DNA of 64,000 bases from Dendrobium chrysotoxum (taxonomy: Eukaryota; Streptophyta; Magnoliopsida; Asparagales; Orchidaceae), in the NCBI GenBank assembly GCA_019925795.1, contig CM034305.1, positions 62,422,573-62,486,572 on the forward strand. Reading direction: 5' to 3'. A program made the translations under genes and the position numbers. Under the pieces are notes generated by a model. The model ran no database searches. It had not been told where the DNA came from and saw nothing but the letters and a program-made list of their open reading frames with translations. This document shows positions 1-11,999 of the stretch, one piece after another (within the stretch, counting starts at the first letter, position 1; the number at the start of each line of letters is the position of its first letter).

Positions 1-1902
1 GAGAGACACTAGGATGAATAAATCCTTTATCAACCAACTCCTGAAGCTGAACATTCAACTCTTGAAGCTTCTTTGGTGTCATTCTATACGGAGCTTTATA
101 TATCGGGGCTGTACCCAAAAATATGTCTATACAAAATTCTATGTCTCTATCTGGAGGTAAACTGACTAACTCCTTTAGAAATACATCTGAAAAATATCGT
201 ACTATTGGGATATCAGAACGATAACCCGTATATATACTTCTATCCCAAACTGATGCCAGAAATACCATACAACCCTTCTTCCAAAATTTATTTGCTTCCA
301 ATGTAGAGATCGAACAGGATAAAACACCTCTAACTACTTAGAATATACAACTTTCACTACCCATAAATAGTGTTACTCGCTTCTTCAAACAATCAATCTG
401 AGCCCTATACTGACTCAACCAATTCATATCCAGAATAACATCATATGAGGAAATGGGTAGTAAAATCAAACTAGATTTCCACTTCTTATTAGAAATCTCA
501 ATATCACAGAAACAAAATCTACTGGCTATCATAATATCTCAAGCCAGTAAAATAACAGAAAGAGAAACATACAATACATCGGAAGCCAAGTGTAGTGAAT
601 CGAAGAAACACTCGGAAATAAAGAAATGACTAGCTCCGAAATCAAATAAAATACGACATGGATGCTAATAAATATAAACTGTACCTGTCACAACATCTGG
701 AGCATCCCAGGCTTCCTGCTGAGTCAAATTGTATACACGTGGCTGAATTGGAGCTGGAGCTGCAGAACTACTAAGCTCTCTCTGACTACTGCCAGATGGT
801 TTGCTTGCCACTAAACCCAAACCACCAACTCCACCAGCTGATCCCTCAGAAAAAATACGGAGAGGAATTACCCTTGGTCTCCTTGCCGGTCTAATAAAGC
901 TCTCCGATCTATACTCAGAACGTCGGTCAAATCTTGTCTATGGACACTCTGCTACCCGATGTCCCATTTGACCACATTTGAAACACTTTCCAGTCATCCT
1001 GTAGTACTGACCAGAATGACGTCGACCACAACTCTGACACACAGGTGCCCCACTAACAGAATTAGAACTGGCTACGCTGCCACTACTAGAGACTGCTGCA
1101 GATACCTCTGTCCACCTCTCCTAGAATCCCCAGGTGTAAATCTGCTCTTCTTCCCCGAAAAGCCACTACCAGAAGTCTCACCACTGAACCTCTTCCTACT
1201 AGCAGTCCATCGCTGCTGAGTAGCCATATGGTGTTCTCTATCAGACGAGCTCTCTCCACCAACTCAAAGAAATCAGAAATATGAAATGGCACAAGAGGCT
1301 ATCGTAGACTATCCTGAAGTTCTCTCAGGAACCTGTAGCAGTTCTCTGTAGGAGTGCTAACAGACTGTGGAGCATATCTTGCCAAAACAGTGAACTCTAC
1401 CTCATATTGCATAACTATCCTGCTCCCTTGAACCAGCCTCAAAAAGGTCTCCTGCATGTGCTGTCGTGCAGAAGGTGGTACAAATTAGGCTCTAAACACA
1501 TTAGAGAATTCCTCCCAGGTAATCAGAGAGTTCAATTTTCCTTAAAATTTCTCCTCCTGTTGGCCCATCCACCAGCTCTCTGCCTCACCATCTAATAGAA
1601 AAACTGCTAACGGTACCTTCCTCTCAAGAAGACACTGTATACCGTCAAATACCTTTTCCAGCCTCCTCAACTAGTCATCTCCCTCTCTGGGCTCAACAGT
1701 ACCCTCAAATCTCGGAGGCTTCAATATCAAAAATATTTATAGATTTATGTCTACCTCTTTAGATCTGATAACAGGAACTCTGCTCTGTCTCACCCATCAT
1801 CTAGGCTATCAAAGTAGCAAACTGTGAAACTGTATCCGAACCAACTATTGGAGCAGAACTATATACAGGAGGTGCCTAACTAGCACTCTGTCCATCGGTC
1901 AT
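1..1902 (-). pseudogene. Ty3/gypsy (Tekay/del-type) gag-pol, decayed, cut by window edge
   Basis: Minus-strand retrotransposon coding region. In transcript order: a gag start near 1902; a gag core (about 1300-1400) with the pattern VEFTVLARYAPQS; a CCHC zinc knuckle (CFKCGQMGHRVAEC, about 942-985); a retropepsin with LFDFGASH (about 620-660) and YDVILDMNWLSQY (about 400-450); and the start of reverse transcriptase (YRMTP, then GFI.PSVS, about 1-100), which runs off the window. Gag and protease in one polyprotein followed by this RT start is the Ty3/gypsy order, and the gag resembles the del/Tekay chromoviruses. Several stops interrupt the frame, so it is not functional. The PBS and LTR lie just upstream at 2056-2076. 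Confidence 0.85.
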
Positions 1903-2055
1903 ATCTAGGTCTGGTGGATCTATAATCACACAGAATATGCAACTGAATACACATGAAATAAAAATAATGAACACTCAGACAGACTTGAAACTACCCCACT
2001 AAACTTACAAATCAATTCCTAGAGCTCTATTTTACGATCCAATTCTAAAATTATT

Positions 2056-2067
2056 GCTCTGATACCA
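2056..2067 (-). other. Primer-binding site, initiator Met tRNA type
   Basis: The minus strand reads TGGTATCAGAGC, the usual plant LTR-retrotransposon primer-binding site complementary to the 3' end of initiator tRNA-Met. It lies 8 bases inside the LTR boundary at 2076 and upstream of the gag start at 1902, which fixes the element's orientation. Confidence 0.8.
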
Positions 2068-2075
2068 CAAAAGCT

Positions 2076-2917
2076 TGTCACAACCCAATTCGACCAGGAT
2101 AGGTCATATCGTGTTGAACTGTGACAGGTAAACCCCAAGATCTAGTTTTGTAATTATTTTAGATTTTCTACCAATATTCATTGAAATAAATGACAAACTA
2201 CATAGCTACTAAACTATCCAAATACTGAAAAACTCATTCATAAAATTTTATTTATTCATCAAAATAAATATCTACACTACAGTACATGGCTACATGTAAG
2301 AGCTACAGAACTGAAAATCTAACTAGCCATGACTGTACAAAAATCAAAAGTGCAAAATACCTATGACCTCATATTTGATCCTGAACTGCTAGTCCACAAC
2401 ATCTTTTCCCTTCCCAGATCCTAAAAACTAGAAGTAAAACGACATTGAGCTACAATAGCTCAACAAGCCAAACAAACTAATCTAAATTTTTAAATATTTT
2501 TTTATTAAATATTTTGTTGAATATTTAAAAGCAGTTAATTACAGTTTAAATAAATCACTGAACTGAAAATCACAAGATTGGAAAATGTAATAATTACATA
2601 TCAATAATAGTACAGAACAAATGAATAAACTGAAATTCATATCACAAAGTAGTTCATATCACATTTCCCAGACCTAGATAGAATCTCAAAGGATTCTGGC
2701 CCCTTATGACTCCCCTTTTTATTTGTGCTTTTAGCACCAAAACATATCAGATATCCCTATCTCAGACAGAATCTCAAAAAATTCTGGCCCCTTATAACTC
2801 CCAATAATTCTCTTACACAGACAGAATCTCAAAAGATTTTGGCCCCTTATAGCTCCCAGCAGATATCATTTACTCACATATGTACATATATAATCACATT
2901 ATAACAATTAAAGAGTA
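2076..2917 (-). repeat. 5' LTR of the minus-strand gypsy element (outer end not resolved)
   Basis: The inner LTR edge is set by TGTCACAACCC at 2076, adjoining the PBS. The minus-strand LTR therefore ends in GGGTTGTGACA. The outer boundary could not be found because the second LTR is outside the window; the given end is only where the hAT element interrupts. The stretch includes a threefold 40-bp repeat at 2669-2864. Confidence 0.55.
2669..2864. repeat. Three copies of an ~40-bp repeat in the LTR
   Basis: Three copies of a unit containing CAGACAGAATCTCAAA, then ATTCTGGCCCCTTAT and A.CTCCC, begin near 2669, 2761 and 2818. Each copy has a short inverted repeat (AGAATCTC.AAA..ATTCTGG). The copies differ at a few bases. 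Repeats of this kind are common in the U3 part of LTRs; no role can be assigned from sequence. Confidence 0.75.
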
Positions 2918-2925
2918 ATTGAGCA

Positions 2926-3531
2926 TAGGGCTGCAAACGAACCGAGCCGAGCCGAGTATGTGAGTGTTCATGTTTGAGTTCATTTATCATTAACCTGTTC
3001 AAGTTTGGTTCGTGTTTGACTCGAGCTTTATTGTTTGTGTTCATGTTTGGTTCATTTAATTTAAAGGTGTTCATGTTTGGTTCATGTTCGGTTCATGTTT
3101 GGTTCGTTTAGTGCTTATCGAGCTTTAAACAAATAAGCCTTCACGAGCTATGTTCATGAACATATTTAGCAAACAATCTATTGAACAAACAATAATATGA
3201 AGTTAGCCTTCCACCATTCTAAGCAATCAAAATGAACTACTGGATTTTTTTCCTTAATGAATTACTAAATGTCATAGTCAGCCTCACGAATCGAGCTTTT
3301 ATCGAGTTTTTTATCGAGCTTAATGCCGAGCTTGTTCACGAACTTCAAATGATTTTGTTCGTGAACATAAATGAACCGAACACATTAGTGTTCAAGCTTG
3401 TTTATTTAAGGATCGAGTATTTAAAATATTATTCAAGTTTGTTTGTTTAGTTAGTTAAATGATCACAAACGAGCTTTAATCGAACCGAGCATCGAGTAGC
3501 TCGTCGAACGTTTGGTTCACTTGCAGCCCTA
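2926..3531. mobile_element. hAT-type MITE (606 bp) with 8-bp target duplication
   Basis: Terminal inverted repeats start TAGGGCTGCAA at both ends (imperfect beyond 11 bp), fitting the YARNG start of hAT termini. The flanks carry a perfect 8-bp duplication, attgagca (2918-2925 and 3532-3539). The interior is made of degenerate GAACCGAGC/TTCATGTTTGG words and encodes nothing convincing, so the element is non-autonomous. It sits in, or at the outer edge of, the gypsy LTR. Confidence 0.85.
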
Positions 3532-3539
3532 ATTGAGCA

Positions 3540-4790
3540 TGTATCAAAATTTCACAGTGTTGTATAACGGTAGACAACAGAAAATCCAACTAGATAAAAA
3601 TGCACATTTTTAGAAAATTACCAAATTACCAGATATTATGTAAAATGATGTGTTAAGATTTTTATTATACTATAACACTATTTTTCAACATCCCGATAAT
3701 TTTCTATTTACTAAAAACCCTGCAAATTTCAAAACCCCCGGTGAAAAATTTGCAGAAAATATTCAAAATGTGCATAATCGTAATCTCTACAACATACAAA
3801 AAGTTACATGGTGAAAGTTTTACCGGTGCAAAGTTATCCCCGTTTTTCGCTAACGGATATAAAAATTTAATCGAAATATTTGCTTAAACTTACACATTTT
3901 TTAAAATTGAGATGGGCATTATGTGCCTTACCTCGAGACAAACAACTTTTCCAACTGTGTCGACAGACGAAAACGACCCGAAGTCGCCCAAAACCCAGTT
4001 TTCCTCCTCTCTCCTCTCTTTCTCCCCTAAAAGCCCTAAGAATTTCTCTGTTTGGAAAATCCGAAAATGGCAAGTTTTTTTTATAATAATAGATTAGTGG
4101 AATGAGATATTTATTTATTTTAATTATTAAATAATATAATAATATTATTTAATTAATTTTCAATAGAAAATTCATAGATATTCGTTTATAGATTGTAAAA
4201 ATTATAGAAAAATACTCATAAATTAGCGAATTTTATTTAAAACATTTGGGTGAAATCAATTTGTAAAACAGACACCTAATGGTCTCAAAACCCCCACTTG
4301 TACTAATAGGTGCCGATTCTTAAGAAATTTCGACAGTGCCCAAAAATTATAAAAAATTTAAGGAAGCTAAAACACGATATTATAAATGTTCTGATGAAGA
4401 CGGTTTGTGATTTGGACTTCTCTAGGTTAATAAAAAATCTTAAAATTTTAAAGGGTTTCATAGCATCTCTGCCTCATCGAAGTTGTTGTTGTTGGATCGG
4501 AAGTCAGGAGCTCGATGTGAAGGTAACATTATTTCTCCCCTTTCATGCTCTTCTCTAGTCGGATTTATGTTACGAAATCCAGGATTTAGGGAAAAAATGG
4601 CAAAAACGTGGTGAAGTAGAGATTAGACTTGCTGTGAGATTTAACTTTGAATTTTTTGGCATAGAAATTTTTGGTATAGGTATTGCTTTGATTGTGAGTG
4701 TTATAGCTAGATACAAGCTAAACTTTTGTTCAAAATTGTGTCATTATTATTTTAGAGACCTAACTCCACATCAAAAACGATGCTTTGATA
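3540..4790. other. Non-coding, LTR-like AT-rich stretch
   Basis: No gene seen. It contains a pyrimidine-rich patch at about 4000-4030 and a segment at 4480-4560 (GCTCGATGTGAAGGTAAC) that resembles segments near 10848 and 10995. Such C/T-rich leaders with a GGTAA splice-donor-like word are typical of retrotransposon LTRs and leaders, but no boundaries could be set. Confidence 0.35.
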
Positions 4791-5429
4791 ATCATGGTTG
4801 ATCCTTATTTCCCCAAGTTACTAAACATAGGTGGAGATTCCAATTAACTATGGTAGAACACTTAAAAAAAATCTTATGGAAGATCCAACTTGATATAAAG
4901 GGGCAGATAAAGAGTTTAGGTGTAAGACTCATTTATGCCACCTAAGAAAAAATAAACATTACTTTAACTCTCAAACTCATCACAATTTAGGCAAGAAATT
5001 ACTAGTGAACTATTTGGATGGCACCTATGAGCTATAGGAGCTATTGTGGCATATATAAAAAAATTGAGAGGTCAAAAACCTTCCAATTAGATGCAAGACT
5101 AATCATTTATCATTCCAATTAGTGCATGTGGACATTTGAAGCGTTGATTGACTCATCTGTGAGACATATTTATGGATATTAGGAAGTGAGGTGAGCAATC
5201 GCTTTGGATTGGTGAGAGTGTATGGGCCGACTTGACTAAAGCTTGTGGCAGCCGGATTATACTATAAGGAGGGACCATAATAGGCAGAATAAGGCTTTTG
5301 ATGTTGGGGGCATGGGTTGCGCCCTCCACACTTGGGACTTAATTATACACACTGAGCACATACGATGATTGGTAAGAATTTTAGCATATTTTAATAATTT
5401 ATTTAGTTATGAATATTAATCTAAGTTTA

Positions 5430-7400
5430 TTGTATAGAGAGATATTGGGTAAAGAATCCAATGCTGTTGAGTTACATACTTGCACCCATCAGCGCTAGGA
5501 GGATCAGCAGTGGGTGGATGAGCGAGTAAGAATGGCCTCTGTTAGTCTATAAGTTTATAATATTAAGAGAAATATTTTAAGTGTATATAATAATTAATCT
5601 TATATTATCTTTTATCGGATGAGTATACACGACTTCAAGAGATCTAGGCTAGAGTTGGTGATGCTGCAGGAAAATCATTCATTATCGGTGAAATTTTTCA
5701 GCAAAAATAAGTGTTTTTTTGCAGAAATTCATTGTTCCAACAGTTTTTTTTTTCACCGGTATTAGACTCGTAGGAAATTGAAACTGACGGTTTATTTCTG
5801 GCAGTAATATTTTTTGGCTAATTTTTTGTTTATTTTTGTCAGTTTTAGCCACCAAAAACCTGTAGCATCCAAAAAAGAAATTCACAGCCCCCTCTGTCCT
5901 ACCACATTTTTATAATTTGCATCTATAGCAGCTAAATAATATAAAAAAAATAATATACGCTAACACAATATTCATAATCAACAAATGCTTGGGCAGTTAA
6001 AAACATAAAATTCATAATAAACAAATTTTTAAACATAGGAAAACATAAACTTCAACTTGTAAAACAAACTTTAAAACATAAATTTCAATTACAATAAAAG
6101 TTTCACATCCATATGTTCTCAAACAAAAGCTAGTTCTTCAAACTCCAACAATAATTTAAACATTAAATTAAATCTAATCATCATTTGTATCCTCGTTGCC
6201 TTGTGATTCATGTATAAGCTCCTGCTCCTTTTTCTTCTAATTTTCAACTCGATATGATCGCAGCTCCGCTTGCATCTCAACCTGAATCTGTCTCATCTCC
6301 TCTATCTCTCTTATCAGAGCAACAACTCTCTACGGTTTCTTCAGCTCCACTAGCATCATAAAATGCTGAAGTAGATATACCACCCTCATAAGCATATCCC
6401 TATGAACCTAAGCCATCAACTCATCTAGGGTATTTTGCATAACTCAAATATTGAGATTGGAAACTCACCTTCATGCATAACTCAAATCCCTTCGTCTAAC
6501 ATGCATAATCTCTAGAGATTGAAAACTCACCTTCATGCATAACTCAAATTATAGTTTGTAGAACCATATACATAACTCAAATTTAATATAGTTTGTAGAA
6601 GCATATGCATAACTCAAATTATGTCCAAATTCATTACTCCTACGGCTAGGGTGGAGGGAAAGGAATAACAACAAGGCAGGAGAGGAGATCACCTACGGCT
6701 TAGGAGATGAAGATGAAGGCCAACGTTGGCTAGGGCGGAGGGTCGGCTAGAGCTGCAGTGACGACAGGGCCTTCTCTGGGATGGAATGAAATGAAGCAGC
6801 ACGTTGAAATGAGGAAGAAGGGTCGATGGGTCTAGGAAATAGGGCCCTTACCGGCAAAATTTTTGGTGGCTATAGCCGCAGAAAAAAAATTATTTAAAAT
6901 TAGTGATTCATCCACCGGTAACTGCGTCGGATATACCAAATACCAGCATAATGACTGGCAGCCAAAGGACAGGCAAAAATTTCAGCGCCCAAACCGCCGA
7001 CCAGTGGTTATTACTAGCGGCTTCTCCGCCGATCTAATCTTCAAAAATTTCGCCGGTATTTGATGAATTTCCTTTAGTGAGGGATCCTTTGGGGGATCAG
7101 CATATTATTTTGACAACTTCATTTGGTTGTAGGCAGTAGGTGAAATGCAGAAGGGAAGAGTTTATGGATTAGATTCACATGTCTACACATATGAGGGGTA
7201 GTCCTCTGCTTCCTCAAGCTTTTCAGCAAGCACCCGGGATGGCTTGGTTAGCCAACAGGTGGTTGCCCTAGAGCTGGAGCATATCCAAAAATCACAAGAA
7301 ATAATGCAAATGTTGCAAAGTCAAATCTCGGAGGAGCTTCAGAGAATCAAAGAGCAGTTTAGTGGAAAGCAACATGTCTGCACCGCCAGAGGAGAGTGAG
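5430..7400 (+). pseudogene. En/Spm (CACTA) transposase relic, Transposase_24-like, interrupted
   Basis: Two plus-strand pieces resemble the C-terminal part of plant CACTA/Ptta transposases. Piece 1 (about 5440-5545) reads GKESNAVELHTCTHQR, a stop, then EDQQWVDERV. Piece 2 (about 7130-7385) has KGRVYGLDSHVYTYEG, then a coiled-coil tail (ALELEHIQKSQEIMQMLQSQ, then ISEELQRIKEQF). The same order of a short conserved block, a KGRVYG motif and a terminal coiled coil is known from this family. The pieces are separated by the CACTA-like insertion at 5662-7079. Stops and AT-rich intron-like sequence are present, so this is a dead copy. Confidence 0.65.
5662..7079. mobile_element. Non-autonomous CACTA-like element nested in the transposase relic
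   Basis: The ends form a ~37-bp inverted repeat. The right end on the minus strand reads CACTAAAGGAAATTCATCAA; the left end reads TGCTGCAGGAAAATCATTC, so its CACTA has decayed. Both continue to CGG.GAAATTTTT. Subterminal words such as ACCGGT and GAAATTTC recur, as in plant CACTA elements. On the minus strand around 6180-6300 there is a coiled-coil-like stretch (EIEEMRQIQVEMQAELRSY), so the element may itself derive from a larger CACTA copy. A clean 3-bp target duplication was not seen. Confidence 0.6.
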
Positions 7401-7659
7401 GGAATTGATTCTAAGTAGATTGTATGTGTTTGTTATTTTTTTATGTATAAAGACTTTTGGATGTGTTTGAGAATATTTTGAGGAGAACTTAAGTAAAATT
7501 TGATGCAATTATATTTTTACTTTATGCAATGTTGTATGTGTTTGTAAGTTGTTGTTAAGTTTTTACTGTATAAAAATGTTTGTGTTAAGTTGTGTTGTTG
7601 TATTGCAGATTAATTGACATGAGAGAATGTTTTTTTATATGTGCTATAGGTTTCCAGCG

Positions 7660-8025
7660 GATATTCTGCCACAAATGGACGACACGACAAATTTAGCATA
7701 TGTATTTCGATGGATTTTGCCGTCAAAATTTTCGGCGGCTTACCGACGAAATTTTTGTAGGACTTTCCAGTGGTTTGCTAGCTGAAAAAATCTACCAGTA
7801 AGCCACAAGAAATTCCCGCGAAAATTCCGCTGGAAATGTCTCTAGAAGCCATCATGTTTTCCAATCCTAAAACTGTCAGAAAGCTGTCGAAAAATCTCCG
7901 AAAATGTTTTCGATGAAAATTATCAATCAGAAATTCTTTTTTGACTCCTGAAATACTGTTGAAAATCTACTGGTAATGTTGATTTTCGATAGATGCCTAT
8001 TGTCATAACTATATTTTCTGTAGTG
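7660..8025. mobile_element. CACTA element right-terminal region
   Basis: The minus strand at the end reads CACTACAGAAAATATAG, a typical CACTA terminus. Inside it lie repeated words (GGAAATTC, CGGAAAAT) typical of subterminal repeats. It probably closes the CACTA element whose transposase relic lies at 5430-7400. The left terminus was not found. Confidence 0.6.
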
Positions 8026-8870
8026 AAGAGAATATTTATTTTAGTCCCTTATGCCTCCCCATGCATAACATAATATTATAATTGAAGAATCTTGTTATAT
8101 TATTATGTCTATATGCAACATTTATAACATTAATATTATCCTCTCAACACACTATAATAGTTTAGACCAATATTAATAATATCCAAAATATCTCATAATA
8201 TGAAATACATGATAAAAATATAATATGATCCTACTAGTATATGTAGAATAAATAAGCAACAATATAATAAAACTTCAATTTTCTTTCATCTCTCACTCTC
8301 TCACTCTCATTCCCTTACCTCATCTCATGATGTGGAGATAAAAATGGCTAAAAATTGAAGTTTGGAGTGTGTTACAATGATCTATCTAAAAATAATAATT
8401 ATATTGTATATTTATAATTATAAAATTAATTATTTTTATATGAAATTTTATACAATTCCTCTTATAACTCCAAAAAAAAATTAAAATTGTCATAAAATAC
8501 TACATTATTGTCTAAAATAAACTATTAAAAGTTGTTTGTGAATGCTAGATGGTTCCAAAAAACCTGTTTATATCGAGACCTATCAATTCCTTAAAAGAAT
8601 TCAGGTTGAATGAGTAACCTTCTATTTTCATGTCTATAATGCTAATAAAACTAGAAAAAAAATTCATATAATAGAATATCATATATTTTATCATGTGGTA
8701 AAAACAAATTATAAATCAAACTTACAATAAATTCAAAAAATATAAATTTGAATATTACAGCTTAAATTTGATCTAATAGTAATTTGATGGGTTTTATTAC
8801 CATTCATAAAAAATCTTTTATATAATTATCAAGAGAAAATCTTGAAATTTTAATTGAAGAGACATAAAAA
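8026..8870. other. AT-rich sequence, no gene seen
   Basis: A very AT-rich stretch between two CACTA ends with no open frame of interest, no inverted repeat and no recognisable domain. Confidence 0.5.
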
Positions 8871-8871
8871 A

Positions 8872-10206
8872 AACTGCTGGAAATAATTCCAATAGATTTC
8901 CGATGGAAAAACCCCCTTAATTGATGGAATACGCTTCATCAAGATTTAAGATGGATTGGCGAAAACAAAAATTTCGTCTAAATGCAGCTCATACTCTCCA
9001 TCTGAGGTCCAAAATCAATACCCATACATAAATCCTCTACAATATAAATCAAGTTTAATCTCATCGGGCTTAAGATATGCTTTATTTTTATACTTTGAGC
9101 ATGAACAACTAAACATCTTATCTGATAAAAATGAAGGTAGTTGACATGCTAAGTGAATAAAATATTCAAATCCTTTAATAAATTCATCTGTGAGTGACTT
9201 TCATCTTGGTGATAATCTATTATACATCCAAGACCTCTGAGTTTGAATATTCATATATAACTTGTTCTAACAACCCTAAAAATAAAAATAAAAAAAAGTT
9301 AAAATAAATCGGCACTTCTCTTTCTCCACCATTAATTCATAACATTAGACTTGGAAGTGTACTCTTTTGTTTAGTCCACTCCATTGAGATTAAGTGCTAC
9401 ATTAAACTCACAATAATGTGTTATTTATGATGCATTCCACTTGAATTTGGCTAACTTGATATAATAACCCTAAGAATAAAATTTAAATTTAAATAGTTAA
9501 GCCGCTACTTCTCTTTCTCCACCATTAGTTCCTAACAATAGACATGTATTCTCAAAAGGCAATTCTTAATATTAGTAATTAATACTCTAATGAATGCTTT
9601 AAGCTTTATCCAAATCCAAATGCACTTTTAACAAATTCAAACAGTTAAAATCTTAAATAAATTGAAAATGATTAAAGAAAAGAAGTTTTACCTTTAAAAT
9701 CCCAAAAAAGGAGAAAAATGGGCTGGAAATCACCTTGAATGGTGCGAGGGATAGAGAGGTCGAGAGTTGCATTCGGGAGAAAAAAAAATATGAAATGGGA
9801 GAGGGGAACGGGCTTGGGACGAAATAGGGCTCTTTCTAATGGTAATTTCAATGGATTTTTTGTCGAAAATTAAGAAAATTTTTCAACAAAAAATTTGCCG
9901 GAAATTCAGTCGGGTTCACTAATTACTGATGAAAATTTTGCCAGAAATTCTAGCGATAATGGACAATTTTCATGTAGTAGAAAGCCCATCGACGAAAAAA
10001 CGTGAAATGGGAGAGAGGAACGGTTTTGGGATGAAATAGGGCTCTTTCCTCCGATGATTTTTTTGTCAAAAATTAAGTAAATTTATTGACCAAAAATACG
10101 CTAGAAATTTCATCGGGTTCAATAATTACCTACAAAATTCGTCAAAATTTCTAGCAAGAAAGTTCCAACCGAAATTTCCTCGGTAATGGGCATTTTTTCT
10201 ATAGTA
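8872..10206. mobile_element. Non-autonomous CACTA element with duplicated right terminus
   Basis: The left end (CTGCTGGAAATAATTCC at 8874) and the right end (minus strand CTATAGAAAAAATGCCC near 10206) resemble CACTA termini. The right subterminal region occurs twice: 9805-9979, ending in a CTACATGAAAATTGTCC terminus, and again at 10020-10206. A ~95-bp segment with CTTCTCTTTCTCCACCATTA is also duplicated (about 9268-9360 and 9460-9552). No coding capacity was found. Confidence 0.55.
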
Positions 10207-10296
10207 GAGAGCCTGTTAACCCACCATTCCGTAGATGACATCATCTATTCACCAACCTGAATCAATTACTGATTCTGTAGTCTACCTTTTTTGCAT

Positions 10297-10298
<2 letters not shown>

Positions 10299-10341
<43 letters not shown>
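10299..10341. repeat. (TA)n microsatellite
   Basis: Uninterrupted alternating TA of about 42 bp. Length is probably polymorphic. Confidence 0.95.
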
Positions 10342-10344
<3 letters not shown>

Positions 10345-10489
10345 ATAGCTAATTAATTTATACCGGTCAATTGCATGTGTCATATCAACTATGCATATCC
10401 TATCACAATCTATGTATGTCATGTCAATTTTATATGTATGTTGACCTCTGTAATATTAAAAAAAAAAAATCAAATCAAAATGATTACCT

Positions 10490-11045
10490 GCCCATATGCA
10501 AATCCCGCTCGAATCGCTGCTCTCGCCGCATATACAGTCCCACATACCCTGCAAACGGCGAGTCTTATCCCACGCATGCTTCGCCTCGGACGTTGTCCCC
10601 TTTGTGTCTTTAAAAGCAAGCTGAAACGGAGCTTTCGCTTCTTGGCTCCCTCCTCTCGTGATTCGACTCCGACCCCAAGCAAGCTCCTATCGATTTCTCC
10701 CCTCACCCGACGCCTTCCTTCTCTACTCAACCAAATCCTTAGCCCTAGCCTTCCTCGCCACCTTCGTGGCCGATCGACTTCGCCTCTTCGACGACTTTCT
10801 CTTCCTCTAGGATTGGAAGTTACGACCTTCTGATCGAAACTAGCGATAGGAGTCGCTCGATGTGAAGTAACTTTCTCCCATTTACGTGCCGTTCTGGCTC
10901 CCAGTTGCTGTTCGACTCTACTCCTTCCATGACTCCCCTTCCTGCTGGATCAGAAGCACGACATTTTGATCGGACGGAACGACGGGAACTCGCTGCCGTG
11001 AGGGTAACTTTCTTCCCTTCGCACGCTTCTTCGGCCAAATCCAAT
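10490..11045 (+). other. GC-richer C/T-rich leader-like segment
   Basis: This 0.55-kb patch is far richer in C and G than its surroundings, is pyrimidine-rich, and contains CTTTAAAAGC near 10609. It carries two related words ending in GTAAC (10858-10872 and 10998-11013), similar to one near 4520. It resembles the R-U5/leader of a retrotransposon or a 5' UTR. The open frames through it are unrelated to known proteins and I do not call them genes. Confidence 0.35.
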
Positions 11046-11089
11046 AAAGCTATCGAACTATAAAGAGAGGGGAGGGAGAGGGATTGATA

Positions 11090-11465
11090 ATTTTAATTAA
11101 AATTAATATTAACTAATTTTAATTAGAATTAATGTTAATCAATTCTAATTAAAATTAATCTTAATTAATTATAATTATAATTATTTTAATTAATTATATT
11201 GTTACAATTAATTATAGTTAGTTTTAATTTTAATTATTTATAATTAATTTAATTAAAATTAATCTTGATTAATTATAATTAATATTTTATTAATTTTAAT
11301 TAATTATTGTTAATTAATTAATTATAGTTAATTAATTAAAGTTAAATATAATTAATTACTTTAATTAATTATATTAATTATAATTAATTATTCTAATTAA
11401 TTATTATTAACTTTAAATAAACATAATTAATTAAAGATATTATTATTAACTATTAATTATAAAAA
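11090..11465. repeat. TTAATTA-rich low-complexity block
   Basis: About 375 bp built almost entirely from AATTA/TTAAT words. Because these are palindromic, the block can pair with itself in many registers. No gene. Confidence 0.9.
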
Positions 11466-11579
11466 AAATAGGAGGAAAGAACTCTTGCCTCGATCTGCCA
11501 GCCTCCACCATCGACATCCTCCTAAAGGTATAAACTTTCTAACTTAAAACCCGCATTCGACATTCATGTCGAGCCGACA

Positions 11580-11880
11580 AACCGCCCATACCCACTTTCT
11601 TAAGCGTGGTGGGAAGAGAACCCGGTGCGACACCTATGATGAGGCGGGTAGGCCTTATACACGCTTTTCTTTGCATGGTGGGGACAATCCTAAGTACCTA
11701 TACGCGGCTCTATACCTGCGGGGAAATAACTGCTCTTCTTTTTTATGTATATTTGAAGACCTATACACGCTTTCTTACCCGTGGTTGGGGGGGGGGGGGG
11801 GGGTTGAAGACCTTACGGTTGCGGTGTTCGAGGACACATACCATATACACTTTCTTAAGCGTGGTGGGAAGGCCCAGTTT
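11580..11880 (+). repeat. Four copies of a ~27-bp motif, plus a G17 run
   Basis: The motif TATACACTTTCTTAAGCGTG followed by GTGGG occurs in variants starting near 11591, 11658, 11763 and 11843, spaced about 70-105 bp. The third copy runs into 17 consecutive G (11787-11803). An open frame of 136 codons crosses the array, but its repeating residues are explained by the DNA repeat, so I do not annotate a protein. Confidence 0.6.
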
Positions 11881-11999
11881 TTTGTAGTTTCTCCTAAACG
11901 GGGGAGATGCCGGGAGGCTGCCAAAATTTCGTCTGAAATATTCAAGGACTTGAAGAAATCAACAAAGGACCCTTAAAACTGATTTGAACATCAAATGGA

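Noticed and set aside
10375..10833. 152-codon plus-strand frame
   Set aside because: No protein similarity; it lies in a pyrimidine-rich, leader-like segment and starts in AT-rich microsatellite-adjacent sequence.
11566..11976. 136-codon frame with repeated FLKRGGK-like text
   Set aside because: The repetition comes from the DNA motif array and a G17 run, not from a recognised protein repeat.
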